From CAYUJH01 sp964394585 (GTDB taxonomy: Bacteria; Bacteroidota; Bacteroidia; Cytophagales; Flammeovirgaceae), in NCBI GenBank assembly GCA_964394585.1, contig CAYMYI010000088.1:1-18403 (forward strand): a stretch of 18,403 nt of DNA. Direction: 5' to 3'. Shown in pieces: positions 9,994 through 16,146 of this stretch. Made by a program: the position numbers and the translations under genes. Every line of letters starts with the position of its first letter. Within the stretch, counting starts at the first letter, position 1. Under the pieces are notes generated by a model that had not been told where the DNA came from, ran no database searches, and saw only the letters and a list, made by a program, of their open reading frames with translations.

Positions 9994-11229
9994 TTAATTG
10001 ATAGGCGTAAATGCCGAAGTTTCTAATTTAATGAGACACATCATTTGGTTTGTCTCAAAGGAAATGCCGCCTATTACGGCAAAGCCTCCATCGGTAGTTT
10101 GTACAATGTCAGTAACTACCTCAATACCTTCCTCCTCTCGCCCGAACAGGGCCGCACTTGTAAAGTTTCCAAAGCGATCAATCAGGGTAATTAGCATGTT
10201 GCTTTCCACGATTCCGGGGTTACTCACCGTACTTACCACTGCATAGCCTCCTTCAGCTAAAGCAATGATAGCACCGGTACGTTCGTTTGCCTGCCCCCTA
10301 AAAGTAGTTTGCCAAATTACTTCTCCGTTTTCATCAATTTTCACTACGAATATATCTTCATTCCCATTCTGGGTGATAGTACCTCCCAAAATATAACCAG
10401 GAAAGTCGAGGCGTATGTCGTTAGCTTCTACCTCACCTGCATCTACACCATAAAACCGATCCCAACGCAGGTTGCCTAAAGCATTGGAACGCACTACGCG
10501 CATTTTAGTGAGCGTTGCGTTTCCTTGTTCTATCTCGTTGCTTCCGAACCAAATAAAATCACCATTAGAGGCTTCCACAATCCCGACTCCGGTATCATCT
10601 TTTTGCTCGTTAAACCCATAGGTGCGGCTCCATTCTTCCATCCCTTCCGCATTTACTTTTACAATGAACATATCTTGCCCTTCGGGCGCCTGTTCAGTGG
10701 CAGAGCGTATATCGCCCACTAAGATAAATCCTCCATCTGCTGTTAAACTGATTTGATTTCCTCGTATAATATTACCCACTCTCGCGAAATTATGTGCCCA
10801 TTGTTGCACCCCGGCAGAGTCTACTTTTACTAGATACATAGAGCTGCTATTGCCTAACGTATTTTGTTGCGTGCCCAATAGTACATAACCACCGTCAGCG
10901 GTTGCCTGAATCGAACTCCCCACTTCATTTAACAGAGAGTCGCCCAAATTCACACTCCACTGTTCATTTCCAATTTTATCGGTTTTTACCAAGTAAAAAT
11001 CAGTATTGCTGCGGTTCTGCGAAAAAGAAGAGGAGGTTCCAAATAACACAAACGAGCCATCGGGTTGGGCAAGTAGCGCATTGCCTATATCTTCGCCGGC
11101 GCCTCCGTAGAACTTGATGAAGGAGCTCTCGCTTCCGAAGTTTTCTATGGTGTCTTCTGTACAACTCCACAAAAAACACCCTGCAAGAGTAAGCGGAAAA
11201 AGAAGAATGTAACGTATGTATTCTTTCAT
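9994..11229 (-). CDS. Lipoprotein with seven beta-propeller-like repeats
   Basis: This 411-residue protein has a lipoprotein signal sequence, MKEYIRYILLFPLTLAGCFL, continuing into WSCTEDTIENF. Two Cys are possible lipidation sites: Cys18 in the canonical lipobox LAGC, or Cys23 in SCTED, which fits the Bacteroidota habit of acidic residues after the Cys. The body consists of seven repeats of about 50-60 residues with the pattern [FM]-x-[LIV]-V-K-x-D-x-x-G-x-x-x-W, then a G-x-[SA]-I-x-x-T-x-D-G-G-[FY]-x-[LV]-x-G strand pair (for example ATADGGYVLLG). Seven repeats suggest a seven-bladed propeller (inference). An ATG further upstream at 11328 would need the second gap and overlap the previous gene's stop, so 11229 was chosen. 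No function is known; it lies between two surface-protein genes. Confidence 0.85.
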   Translation of the reverse strand: MKEYIRYILLFPLTLAGCFLWSCTEDTIENFGSESSFIKFYGGAGEDIGNALLAQPDGSFVLFGTSSSFSQNRSNTDFYLVKTDKIGNEQWSVNLGDSLLNEVGSSIQATADGGYVLLGTQQNTLGNSSSMYLVKVDSAGVQQWAHNFARVGNIIRGNQISLTADGGFILVGDIRSATEQAPEGQDMFIVKVNAEGMEEWSRTYGFNEQKDDTGVGIVEASNGDFIWFGSNEIEQGNATLTKMRVVRSNALGNLRWDRFYGVDAGEVEANDIRLDFPGYILGGTITQNGNEDIFVVKIDENGEVIWQTTFRGQANERTGAIIALAEGGYAVVSTVSNPGIVESNMLITLIDRFGNFTSAALFGREEEGIEVVTDIVQTTDGGFAVIGGISFETNQMMCLIKLETSAFTPIN

Positions 11230-11303
11230 GGATTTCAGACAATTATTCAATAGAAAAACGGTAAATAAAACACTATCGCGTTCAATAAGGTAGCGACTTT
11301 TGT

Positions 11304-11313
11304 NNNNNNNNNN
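11304..11313. other. Assembly gap (10 N) between surface genes
   Basis: Ten Ns lie in the intergenic stretch between the PagL-like gene (stop at 11322) and the lipoprotein gene (start at 11229). With the gap at 9704-9713 it delimits a 1,590-bp piece placed by scaffolding. The true spacing of the genes, and any promoter or terminator here, are therefore unknown. Confidence 0.95.
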
Positions 11314-11321
11314 TTGTGAAT

Positions 11322-12425
11322 TTACCAAGTGTACCCAAGTCGAAAGTCGAGGATATCGGCAATATGCCGATGCGCTTTCAAATTAAATCCAACTAGCACC
11401 CGCTGATTTGCCCGATAATACAACCCCCACCGGTGGTACATGGTGTCGTGTTCTGAGCTAGGCTTGTGCAAATACACGCCCAATGCTTGCGAAAAAATAA
11501 AGCGCCCCATCAAAAACTCATGCCCCCCAAGCACGGAAATGCTGTGGGAGTTTACGGCTTCTTCACGTTGCTGCCGCCTGATGCGCATTGAGCCATCCCA
11601 TAAATAGCTTGCCCCTAAATGAAACCCACTATTCCGGCTTACAATACGGGTAATGTAATAGGTTCCGCCAAAAGCGGGATATTTTTTCTCGTTGTTGTCG
11701 TCAATTTCTTTCATACCTGCCGCTAAAAACACCCGATGTTGCCAGCGCGAAGCATAGAGGGAATCGAGCGGCTGGGCATACTCGCGCAAAGGCAGTTCTA
11801 TCGAAGAAGGCGCATAGAGGACTCCTAGGCTTACACTCGGAAAATTCATCCCTTTATTAGGTTTGGAAATGCCCCCGTTGGAAATGTGTTGGAAATGCCC
11901 GGAAAGCCTTGCCTCCCATTTTGGGCTGAACCGATAGTGAACGTTGAGCTGAGTTCGCAACATAAAACTTAGCGGCGAGCTGTAAAACAGGTTGTTGGGG
12001 TTGGTGAGCGAATCGTACACTTGCGTAAGGTACGATAGCCCTGCCCCTAACCGAAACGAGGCTTGCCAGTTCGAACGAAAACTTACGAAAGGCTCAATAA
12101 AGCCTGTAAAATTGATAGACTGCCCCAGTTCCTCAGGGTTTTGGTAATCGAAAACCAGTAACGAAAACCCTGCACGCGGATAGCAACGGCACTGATCCCA
12201 CGTTTTTTGTCCGTTAAGATGCCACCCTCCTTCAAGCTGCAAGCCCAAAGGCATGTTTAAATCTACCGCCTCTAACTCAGAAGAGTGGGGTACAATATAG
12301 CCCCAAGGATGTGCCGAAACTCCCCAAAACCATGGATTTTTTGTGAAGTCTGCATAAGATTGCCCACTTGCCAAGCTCGTAGGAAACAGTAGGCTAAACG
12401 CCATCCAGAAAAATTTGCGAAACAT
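11322..12425 (-). CDS. PagL-like lipid A 3-O-deacylase (acyloxyacyl hydrolase family), outer membrane
   Basis: The 367-residue product begins with MFRKFFWMAFSLLFPTSLAS and a likely signal cleavage before GQSYADF. Its alternating hydrophobic/polar segments and its final residues FRLGYTW, ending in an aromatic, fit an outer-membrane beta-barrel. Residues 177-194 carry the family's active-site motif: His180, Ser182, Asn183, then P-N-x-G. PagL enzymes remove the 3-position acyl chain of lipid A from the outer leaflet through a His-Ser-Glu triad. At the place expected for Glu (12 residues after Ser) this protein has Asn194. It is about twice as long as Pseudomonas PagL, as is common in Bacteroidota homologues; residues 220-367 form extra predicted barrel strands. 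It is first in a co-directional run with the lipoprotein and the giant surface gene. Family call firm, activity uncertain. Confidence 0.8.
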   Translation of the reverse strand: MFRKFFWMAFSLLFPTSLASGQSYADFTKNPWFWGVSAHPWGYIVPHSSELEAVDLNMPLGLQLEGGWHLNGQKTWDQCRCYPRAGFSLLVFDYQNPEELGQSINFTGFIEPFVSFRSNWQASFRLGAGLSYLTQVYDSLTNPNNLFYSSPLSFMLRTQLNVHYRFSPKWEARLSGHFQHISNGGISKPNKGMNFPSVSLGVLYAPSSIELPLREYAQPLDSLYASRWQHRVFLAAGMKEIDDNNEKKYPAFGGTYYITRIVSRNSGFHLGASYLWDGSMRIRRQQREEAVNSHSISVLGGHEFLMGRFIFSQALGVYLHKPSSEHDTMYHRWGLYYRANQRVLVGFNLKAHRHIADILDFRLGYTW

Positions 12426-12736
12426 ATACCAAGCAGGGTAATTAGGTATAACGAAAACTAAGTACTTACGCTGTAGTAAGTAAGCTGTTGTATAATAGCC
12501 TTTTATTTACAACCTCGAAGATAGCCTAAAATCTCAACGATTTTACAAAAGAACTATACACAAAGTGCGTCTTTTAATTCGGCCGCCCTCGCTTCAGACA
12601 AAGTTTCACACTCAGCATCTGCGGGATACAACCAACTAACATCATTCCTTAAGTATTTAAACAATAGGCTTTGCGATACTGTTTTGTAAGGTGGCACTCA
12701 TCTTAATCAATAACACCAACCTAACGAAACTCTATA
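12426..12736. other. Divergent intergenic region upstream of PagL-like and STAS-like genes
   Basis: These 311 bp separate the divergently oriented PagL-like (minus) and SpoIIAA-like (plus) genes and must hold both promoters. An inverted repeat sits at 12463-12482 and a TATAAT-like string at 12491-12496. No clear TTTG/TAnnTTTG pair was found for either gene, and no RNA gene or small ORF with support. Confidence 0.5.
12463..12482. promoter_or_regulatory. Inverted repeat, possible operator or 5' UTR hairpin
   Basis: TACTTAC and GTAAGTA form perfect 7-bp arms around a 6-bp spacer, 38 bp upstream of the PagL-like start codon. The position suits either an operator overlapping the promoter or a leader hairpin. 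No regulator gene lies next to it. Confidence 0.35.
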
Positions 12737-13168
12737 ATGAATACAGATTTAGCCTTAATCGCTTCCAAAGAGTTTTGGAAAGTTTACAAGAATCCATTAC
12801 TCAATATTTTTGAAATCTACTGGCAAACCCCTGAGGGCGCGCAAGAGCTTTCTCTCGAAGAGTTCAAGCATTACCTACTGGAAATGGTTGACTTGATAAA
12901 GCAACACCGCGTTTCTGGGTTTATCATCGATGCTCGAAAATACCATGTAGTAATGAGCGTAGATTTTCAACATTGGCACGATACGGTCATCATCCCTCAA
13001 TACGTAAGCAACGGAATTAAGAACATTGTATTTATTTTATCAGAAGCAGCGCTTTTCGAAGCCGTTTCTATTAATCAAACTTTTGAAGAGCAACACGCTT
13101 CTTCCATCAAAACGCAATACAAAGATAGTTTGGAAGCCGCACGAGAAGTTTTTGAAAAACTCTCTTAA
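12737..13168 (+). CDS. Small SpoIIAA/STAS-like protein, function unknown
   Basis: This 143-residue protein has no signal peptide or membrane segment and is presumably cytoplasmic. It opens with MNTDLALIASKEFWKVYKNP, has an acidic helix near residues 38-56 (LSLEEFKHYLLEMVDLIKQH), then a strand/turn V-S-G-F-I-I-D-A-R-K (59-68), an amphipathic segment with FQHWHDTVIIPQYVSNGIKN, and a second strand IVFILSEAALFEAVSINQTF before an acidic C-terminal helix. This arrangement resembles small SpoIIAA-like/STAS-fold proteins widespread in Bacteroidota, where a strand ending in D-x-R precedes a helix. The fold call is by impression of motif order. It is followed at 152 bp by an exported NTF2-like gene that appears to have its own promoter. 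Confidence 0.7.
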   Translation: MNTDLALIASKEFWKVYKNPLLNIFEIYWQTPEGAQELSLEEFKHYLLEMVDLIKQHRVSGFIIDARKYHVVMSVDFQHWHDTVIIPQYVSNGIKNIVFILSEAALFEAVSINQTFEEQHASSIKTQYKDSLEAAREVFEKLS

Positions 13169-13264
13169 CGTATCACCGTCCTTGGGCATGTAGGCAGCCG
13201 CCCTTACCTCTCGGGCAATCGGATGGATTTCATCTCTCATTCGAGCCGTTCATCCTCTGTAAGG

Positions 13265-13295
13265 TTGAGCATTGCTCAGTTTTACCGTAGAGTTG
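13265..13295 (+). promoter_or_regulatory. Candidate promoter of the NTF2-like gene
   Basis: TTG at 13265-13267 and TAGAGTTG at 13288-13295 are separated by 20 bp, close to the Bacteroidota pattern TTTG-N19-21-TAnnTTTG with one mismatch in the -7 box. The start codon follows at 13321, giving a short leader. A palindrome (13266-13278) starts within the -33 box. Confidence 0.35.
13266..13278. promoter_or_regulatory. Palindrome within the candidate promoter
   Basis: TGAGCA-T-TGCTCA is a perfect 13-bp palindrome with a single central base, overlapping the -33 element and spacer of the candidate promoter. Binding of a dimeric regulator there would block RNA polymerase (inference). It could also be a small hairpin after the upstream gene, though no T run follows directly. 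Confidence 0.3.
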
Positions 13296-13320
13296 TGTAC
13301 TCAATTAAAATAGAAAAACT

Positions 13321-13812
13321 ATGAAAAGAACGATTTTTTCGTGGGTTGTAATACTACTCGGAACCATTGGTGTACACGCTCAGAATACTTCTGAAGAAAA
13401 AGCGGTGTTGGCAGTCATCAATCAGTTATTTGAAGGGATGCACCAAGGCGATAGTGCCCTAGTACGCCAAACGTTTACCGACACACCCGATATGTACACC
13501 GTGCTGGTAACCCAAGCCGGCGAAACGGTGCTGCAACGCGGCGAGTTGCAACCATTTCTGGCATCTATTGGTACGCCACGCAAAGAGCCTCTGAGCGAGC
13601 CCCTGTGGAACACCGAAGTCAAAATTGATGGGTATCTTGCCTATGTTTGGACCGACTACGCCTTTTATGTAGGCAAACAGTTTAGCCATTGTGGTGTCGA
13701 TGCGTTCACGTTGGTAAAACTGAATGGCAGGTGGAAAATCTTTCAGGTAACCGATACACGCCAAAAGCAAAACTGCCAAGTTCCTGAAGCCATACAGCAA
13801 CAGTTTGAATAA
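13321..13812 (+). CDS. Exported NTF2-like (SnoaL/DUF4440-type) protein
   Basis: The 163-residue product starts with a clear signal peptide, MKRTIFSWVVILLGTIGVHA, cleaved before QNTSEE. The mature part has the NTF2-like layout: a first long helix with EEKAVLAVINQLFEGMHQGD, the following helix/strand (ALVRQTFTDTPDMYTVLV), a middle strand region, then WNTEVKIDGYLAYVWTDYAF, and the closing sheet DAFTLVKLNGRWKIFQVTDT with the typical G-R-W-K-I. Family members range from binding proteins to isomerases and immune or stress factors, so no reaction can be assigned. Export to the periplasm is likely. It is convergent with guaB; only 62 bp separate the two stops. Confidence 0.85.
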   Translation: MKRTIFSWVVILLGTIGVHAQNTSEEKAVLAVINQLFEGMHQGDSALVRQTFTDTPDMYTVLVTQAGETVLQRGELQPFLASIGTPRKEPLSEPLWNTEVKIDGYLAYVWTDYAFYVGKQFSHCGVDAFTLVKLNGRWKIFQVTDTRQKQNCQVPEAIQQQFE

Positions 13813-13813
13813 C

Positions 13814-13866
13814 AAAAAGGCTGCCTTGAAAAGAGTAGCAAGACATCTTTACTCGACAACCTTTTT
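13814..13866. terminator. Possible bidirectional terminator between NTF2-like gene and guaB
   Basis: In the 62-bp space between convergent stops, AAAAAGG (13814-13820) and CCTTTTT (13860-13866) can pair. Inside this, GAGTA and TACTC form another potential stem. At the left end AAGGC-T-GCCTT is itself a small palindrome (13817-13827). T/A runs on both flanks would suit termination in both directions, but the stem is interrupted. Confidence 0.35.
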
Positions 13867-13874
13867 AAATTTTA

Positions 13875-15344
13875 CTAGCGGCTGTAATTGGGTGCCTCGC
13901 GTGTAATTTGTACATCGTGCGGGTGGCTTTCGCGGACACCTGCTGCGGTTATTTTTACAAACTTTGCTTCTTGCAAAGCTGTAATATCTTTTGCGCCACA
14001 ATAGCCCATGCCTGCCTTCAAGCCCCCCACAAGCTGGTAAAGCACTTCCGATACCAGCCCTTTATACGGCACACGTGCCGAAATGCCTTCAGGGACTAAT
14101 TTCTTAATATCATCTTCAGTATCTTGGAAATAGCGATCTTTCGAGCCTTCATCCATAGCCTCTACCGAGCCCATGCCTCGGTACGATTTAAACTTCCGCC
14201 CTTCGTAGATGATTACCTCACCGGGAGCTTCTTCGGTTCCTGCTAACATCGACCCGATCATGATGCTGCTAGCCCCACCGGCAATGGCTTTCACCACATC
14301 GCCGGAGAATCGGATGCCTCCGTCGGCAATGAACGGAATGCCCGTTCCTTTCAAGCCTTCTGCAGCTGCAAATACAGCAGAAAGCTGCGGCACTCCTACG
14401 CCAGCAATTACTCGCGTGGTGCAAATACTACCCGGGCCAACACCTACTTTAATGCCATCGGCCCCGGCTGCAGCCAATGCTTTTGCGGCTTCCGCTGTAG
14501 CTATATTTCCTACAATTACATCCAAATCGGGGAAATGTTGCTTTGCCAACTCTAGGGCGTTAATCACCCCGCGCGAGTGTCCATGGGCAGTATCAATCCC
14601 GATTACGTCCACGCCTGCTTTTTTCAACTCAGAAATTCGGTCGACCATATCGTGTGTAACCCCTACGGCAGCTCCTACGCGTAAGCGCCCGAACTCATCT
14701 TTACATGCCAACGGTTTATCCTTATTTTTCAGAATATCTTTATATGTAATTAAACCAATGAGTTTTTGGTGAGCATCTACAATGGGAAGTTTTTCAATCT
14801 TGTACTCTTGCAAAATATCTTCAGCTGCTTCTAAGCCAATACCTTCCCGAGCGGTAATCAGGTTTTCCTTCGTCATGATATCGACAACGGGGCGGTTCAA
14901 GTCTTTCTGAAAACGGAGATCGCGGTTGGTGATAATTCCTATTAAGATATTGGCATCATCTACTACGGGAATTCCACCAATTTTGTACTCGCGCATAATG
15001 CGATTCGCCTCTGCTAACGTAGCTTCCGAATGAAGCGTGATGGGATCGAGAATCATACCACTTTGCGAACGTTTTACTTTCCGCACTTGGTTGGCTTGCG
15101 CCTGAATCGACATATTTTTATGGATAAAGCCAATCCCTCCTTCGTTTGCCATCGCAATGGCTAAACTAGCTTCCGTTACCGTATCCATAGCGGCAGAAAT
15201 AATCGGAATGTTTAGCTTGATGTTTCGGGTGAGATAGGTAGAAGTATCAGCGTCGCGAGGCAGCACTTCAGAGTAGTGAGGGACGAGCAAAACGTCGTCG
15301 TAGGTTAGTGCATCGTACAGCACTTTGGGAGATTCTGATAACAT
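13875..15344 (-). CDS. guaB: Inosine-5'-monophosphate dehydrogenase
   Basis: IMP dehydrogenase oxidises IMP to XMP with NAD+, the first committed step of GTP synthesis, in the cytoplasm. The 489-residue length is usual for bacterial enzymes. The N-terminal barrel part has LTYDDVLLVPHYSEVLPRD and the ISAAMDTVTE motif (50-58). Two CBS domains follow at about 97-155 and 158-215, the regulatory insert. The catalytic loop GPGSICTTR holds the nucleophile Cys308. IMP-binding glycines include DGGIRFSGDVVKAIAGGA (341-358) and the SYRGMGSVEAM segment (387-397). The mobile flap has PEGISARVPYKG with Arg424, the expected base. All key residues are present, so the enzyme should be active. The ATG at 15344 fits the conserved N terminus, and a promoter match lies about 33-63 bp upstream. 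Confidence 0.97.
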   Translation of the reverse strand: MLSESPKVLYDALTYDDVLLVPHYSEVLPRDADTSTYLTRNIKLNIPIISAAMDTVTEASLAIAMANEGGIGFIHKNMSIQAQANQVRKVKRSQSGMILDPITLHSEATLAEANRIMREYKIGGIPVVDDANILIGIITNRDLRFQKDLNRPVVDIMTKENLITAREGIGLEAAEDILQEYKIEKLPIVDAHQKLIGLITYKDILKNKDKPLACKDEFGRLRVGAAVGVTHDMVDRISELKKAGVDVIGIDTAHGHSRGVINALELAKQHFPDLDVIVGNIATAEAAKALAAAGADGIKVGVGPGSICTTRVIAGVGVPQLSAVFAAAEGLKGTGIPFIADGGIRFSGDVVKAIAGGASSIMIGSMLAGTEEAPGEVIIYEGRKFKSYRGMGSVEAMDEGSKDRYFQDTEDDIKKLVPEGISARVPYKGLVSEVLYQLVGGLKAGMGYCGAKDITALQEAKFVKITAAGVRESHPHDVQITREAPNYSR

Positions 15345-15376
15345 GGCAAATATTTAATGTAATGATATTTGCCGGT

Positions 15377-15407
15377 CAAAATTAGGGTGAATTCAGCACA
15401 AATAAAA
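15377..15407 (-). promoter_or_regulatory. Candidate guaB promoter
   Basis: On the minus strand a perfect TAnnTTTG box (TAATTTTG, 15377-15384) is preceded, 19 bp upstream, by TTTT (15404-15407) in the -33 position. This fits the Bacteroidota primary sigma-factor consensus, with one mismatch upstream. Transcription would begin near 15370, leaving a leader of about 25 nt before the guaB ATG. It shows that guaB can be transcribed independently of the acetyltransferase gene upstream. Confidence 0.5.
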
Positions 15408-15460
15408 CGAATGCTCGGAAAGTTTTTTTTAAACGGCTTTCTTCTGCAAAATCCTCTAAT

Positions 15461-15925
15461 TCAGCCGGTATACGCATCGACCCACACACGGCAATTAAGC
15501 CACTCGCCATCGAGGGTAGCCCCTAGCTTTTTATAAAATTCAATAGCCGGTTCGTTCCAATCGAGCACTTGCCAGCCCACTCGATTTGCCCCATTCGCTT
15601 TGGCCTCGGCTACTAAGGTATCCAGCAGTTGTTTACCCAAACCATTTCCTCGGTGTGCTTTGGTTACAATCAAATCTTCTAAATATAAAAATTTACCTTT
15701 CCAAGTAGAGTAATGGTAGAAATACAATGCCATCCCTACCACGCCCTCGTCGCTATCTGCTACAATCACTTCGTAAGCGGGGTGCGCCCCAAACCCATCG
15801 GCTAAAAGTTGTGCTTCGGTATTGACCAGCTCGTGCTCGGCGCGTTCGACAATGGCTAGTTCGCGGATTAGGGAATACATATGCGGCACATCTTCTGGGC
15901 GGCCTTTCCGAATGTGATAGTTCAT
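15461..15925 (-). CDS. GNAT-family N-acetyltransferase, spermidine/spermine acetyltransferase-like
   Basis: A 154-residue cytoplasmic GNAT enzyme that transfers an acetyl group from acetyl-CoA to an amine. It follows the family from MNYHIRKGRPEDVPHMYSLI through a helix (RELAIVERAEHEL), then LLADGFGAHPAYEVIVAD, VVGMALYFYHYSTWKGKFLY, LEDLIVTKAHRGNGLGKQLL and WNEPAIEFYKKLGA. R-G-N-G-L-G-K is the acetyl-CoA pyrophosphate loop (Q/RxxGxG/A). The DGFG-HP-Y, Y-x-W-x-G-K-x-L-Y-L-E-D and W-N-E-P-x-I-x-F-Y-K motifs closely match those I recall in eukaryotic SSAT (SAT1) and thialysine acetyltransferases, which suggests a polyamine or lysine-like substrate. The ATG at 15925 is preferred over an upstream TTG at 15937, since MNYHIRK is the usual first strand. 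Upstream of guaB on the same strand, 116 bp apart. Confidence 0.88.
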   Translation of the reverse strand: MNYHIRKGRPEDVPHMYSLIRELAIVERAEHELVNTEAQLLADGFGAHPAYEVIVADSDEGVVGMALYFYHYSTWKGKFLYLEDLIVTKAHRGNGLGKQLLDTLVAEAKANGANRVGWQVLDWNEPAIEFYKKLGATLDGEWLNCRVWVDAYTG

Positions 15926-16051
15926 GGTAATAAACAAATCTGATTAAACGAGCATAAAACGCTGAAGCTACGGCACACCTCTTTATTTTACAAATTACCC
16001 GACACCTACGCCATACTGTTAAGTTTCTGCTTACCACTAGTATAACTTCTG

Positions 16052-16084
16052 CTTGTAGATATTGTGCATAACTGCCTACTTTAG
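16052..16084 (+). promoter_or_regulatory. Candidate promoter of the propeller-amidohydrolase gene
   Basis: CTTG (16052-16055) and TACTTTAG (16077-16084), 21 bp apart, approach the Bacteroidota TTTG/TAnnTTTG pattern with one mismatch in each box. The inverted repeat at 16089-16109 would cover the transcription start, and the ATG follows at 16147. Confidence 0.3.
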
Positions 16085-16088
16085 GCTA

Positions 16089-16109
16089 ATACTTCTTCAA
16101 AAGAAGTAT
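16089..16109. promoter_or_regulatory. Perfect inverted repeat, probable operator
   Basis: ATACTTCTT and AAGAAGTAT are perfect 9-bp arms around a 3-bp spacer (CAA), 37 bp upstream of the amidohydrolase start and just past its candidate -7 box. The short spacer makes an operator more likely than a terminator, and no T run follows directly. Confidence 0.5.
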
Positions 16110-16146
16110 CTACATGTTTTATGCTTATTCAAATAATAGTTTTTTT

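Larger units (their letters stand above)
15926..16146. other. Divergent intergenic region between acetyltransferase and amidohydrolase genes
   Basis: These 221 bp separate the divergent genes and should hold both promoters. A perfect inverted repeat (16089-16109) and a candidate plus-strand promoter were seen. On the minus strand there is a near-match TAATTTG around 15984-15992 without a convincing partner box. No gene or RNA was found. Confidence 0.5.

Noticed and set aside
11230..11328. Upstream ATG at 11328 as start of the lipoprotein gene
   Set aside because: The extension crosses the N gap, overlaps the stop of the PagL-like gene and places 33 unlikely residues before a clear lipoprotein signal peptide.
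12480..12500. TATAAT-like string at 12491-12496 as a sigma-70 type promoter
   Set aside because: This group uses TAnnTTTG-type promoters and there is no suitable -35/-33 box at the right distance.
13040..13240. Minus-strand ORF whose first 30 codons look protein-like (MRDEIHPIAREVRA...)
   Set aside because: More than half is antisense to the SpoIIAA-like gene. The remainder is too short to assign and shows no family motif, though a relic gene fragment cannot be excluded.
13422..13815. Minus-strand ORFs opposite the NTF2-like gene
   Set aside because: They are shadows of a gene with a clear signal peptide and NTF2-like pattern.
15926..15937. TTG at 15937 as start of the acetyltransferase
   Set aside because: ATG at 15925 gives the standard first strand of the family and needs no unusual start codon.
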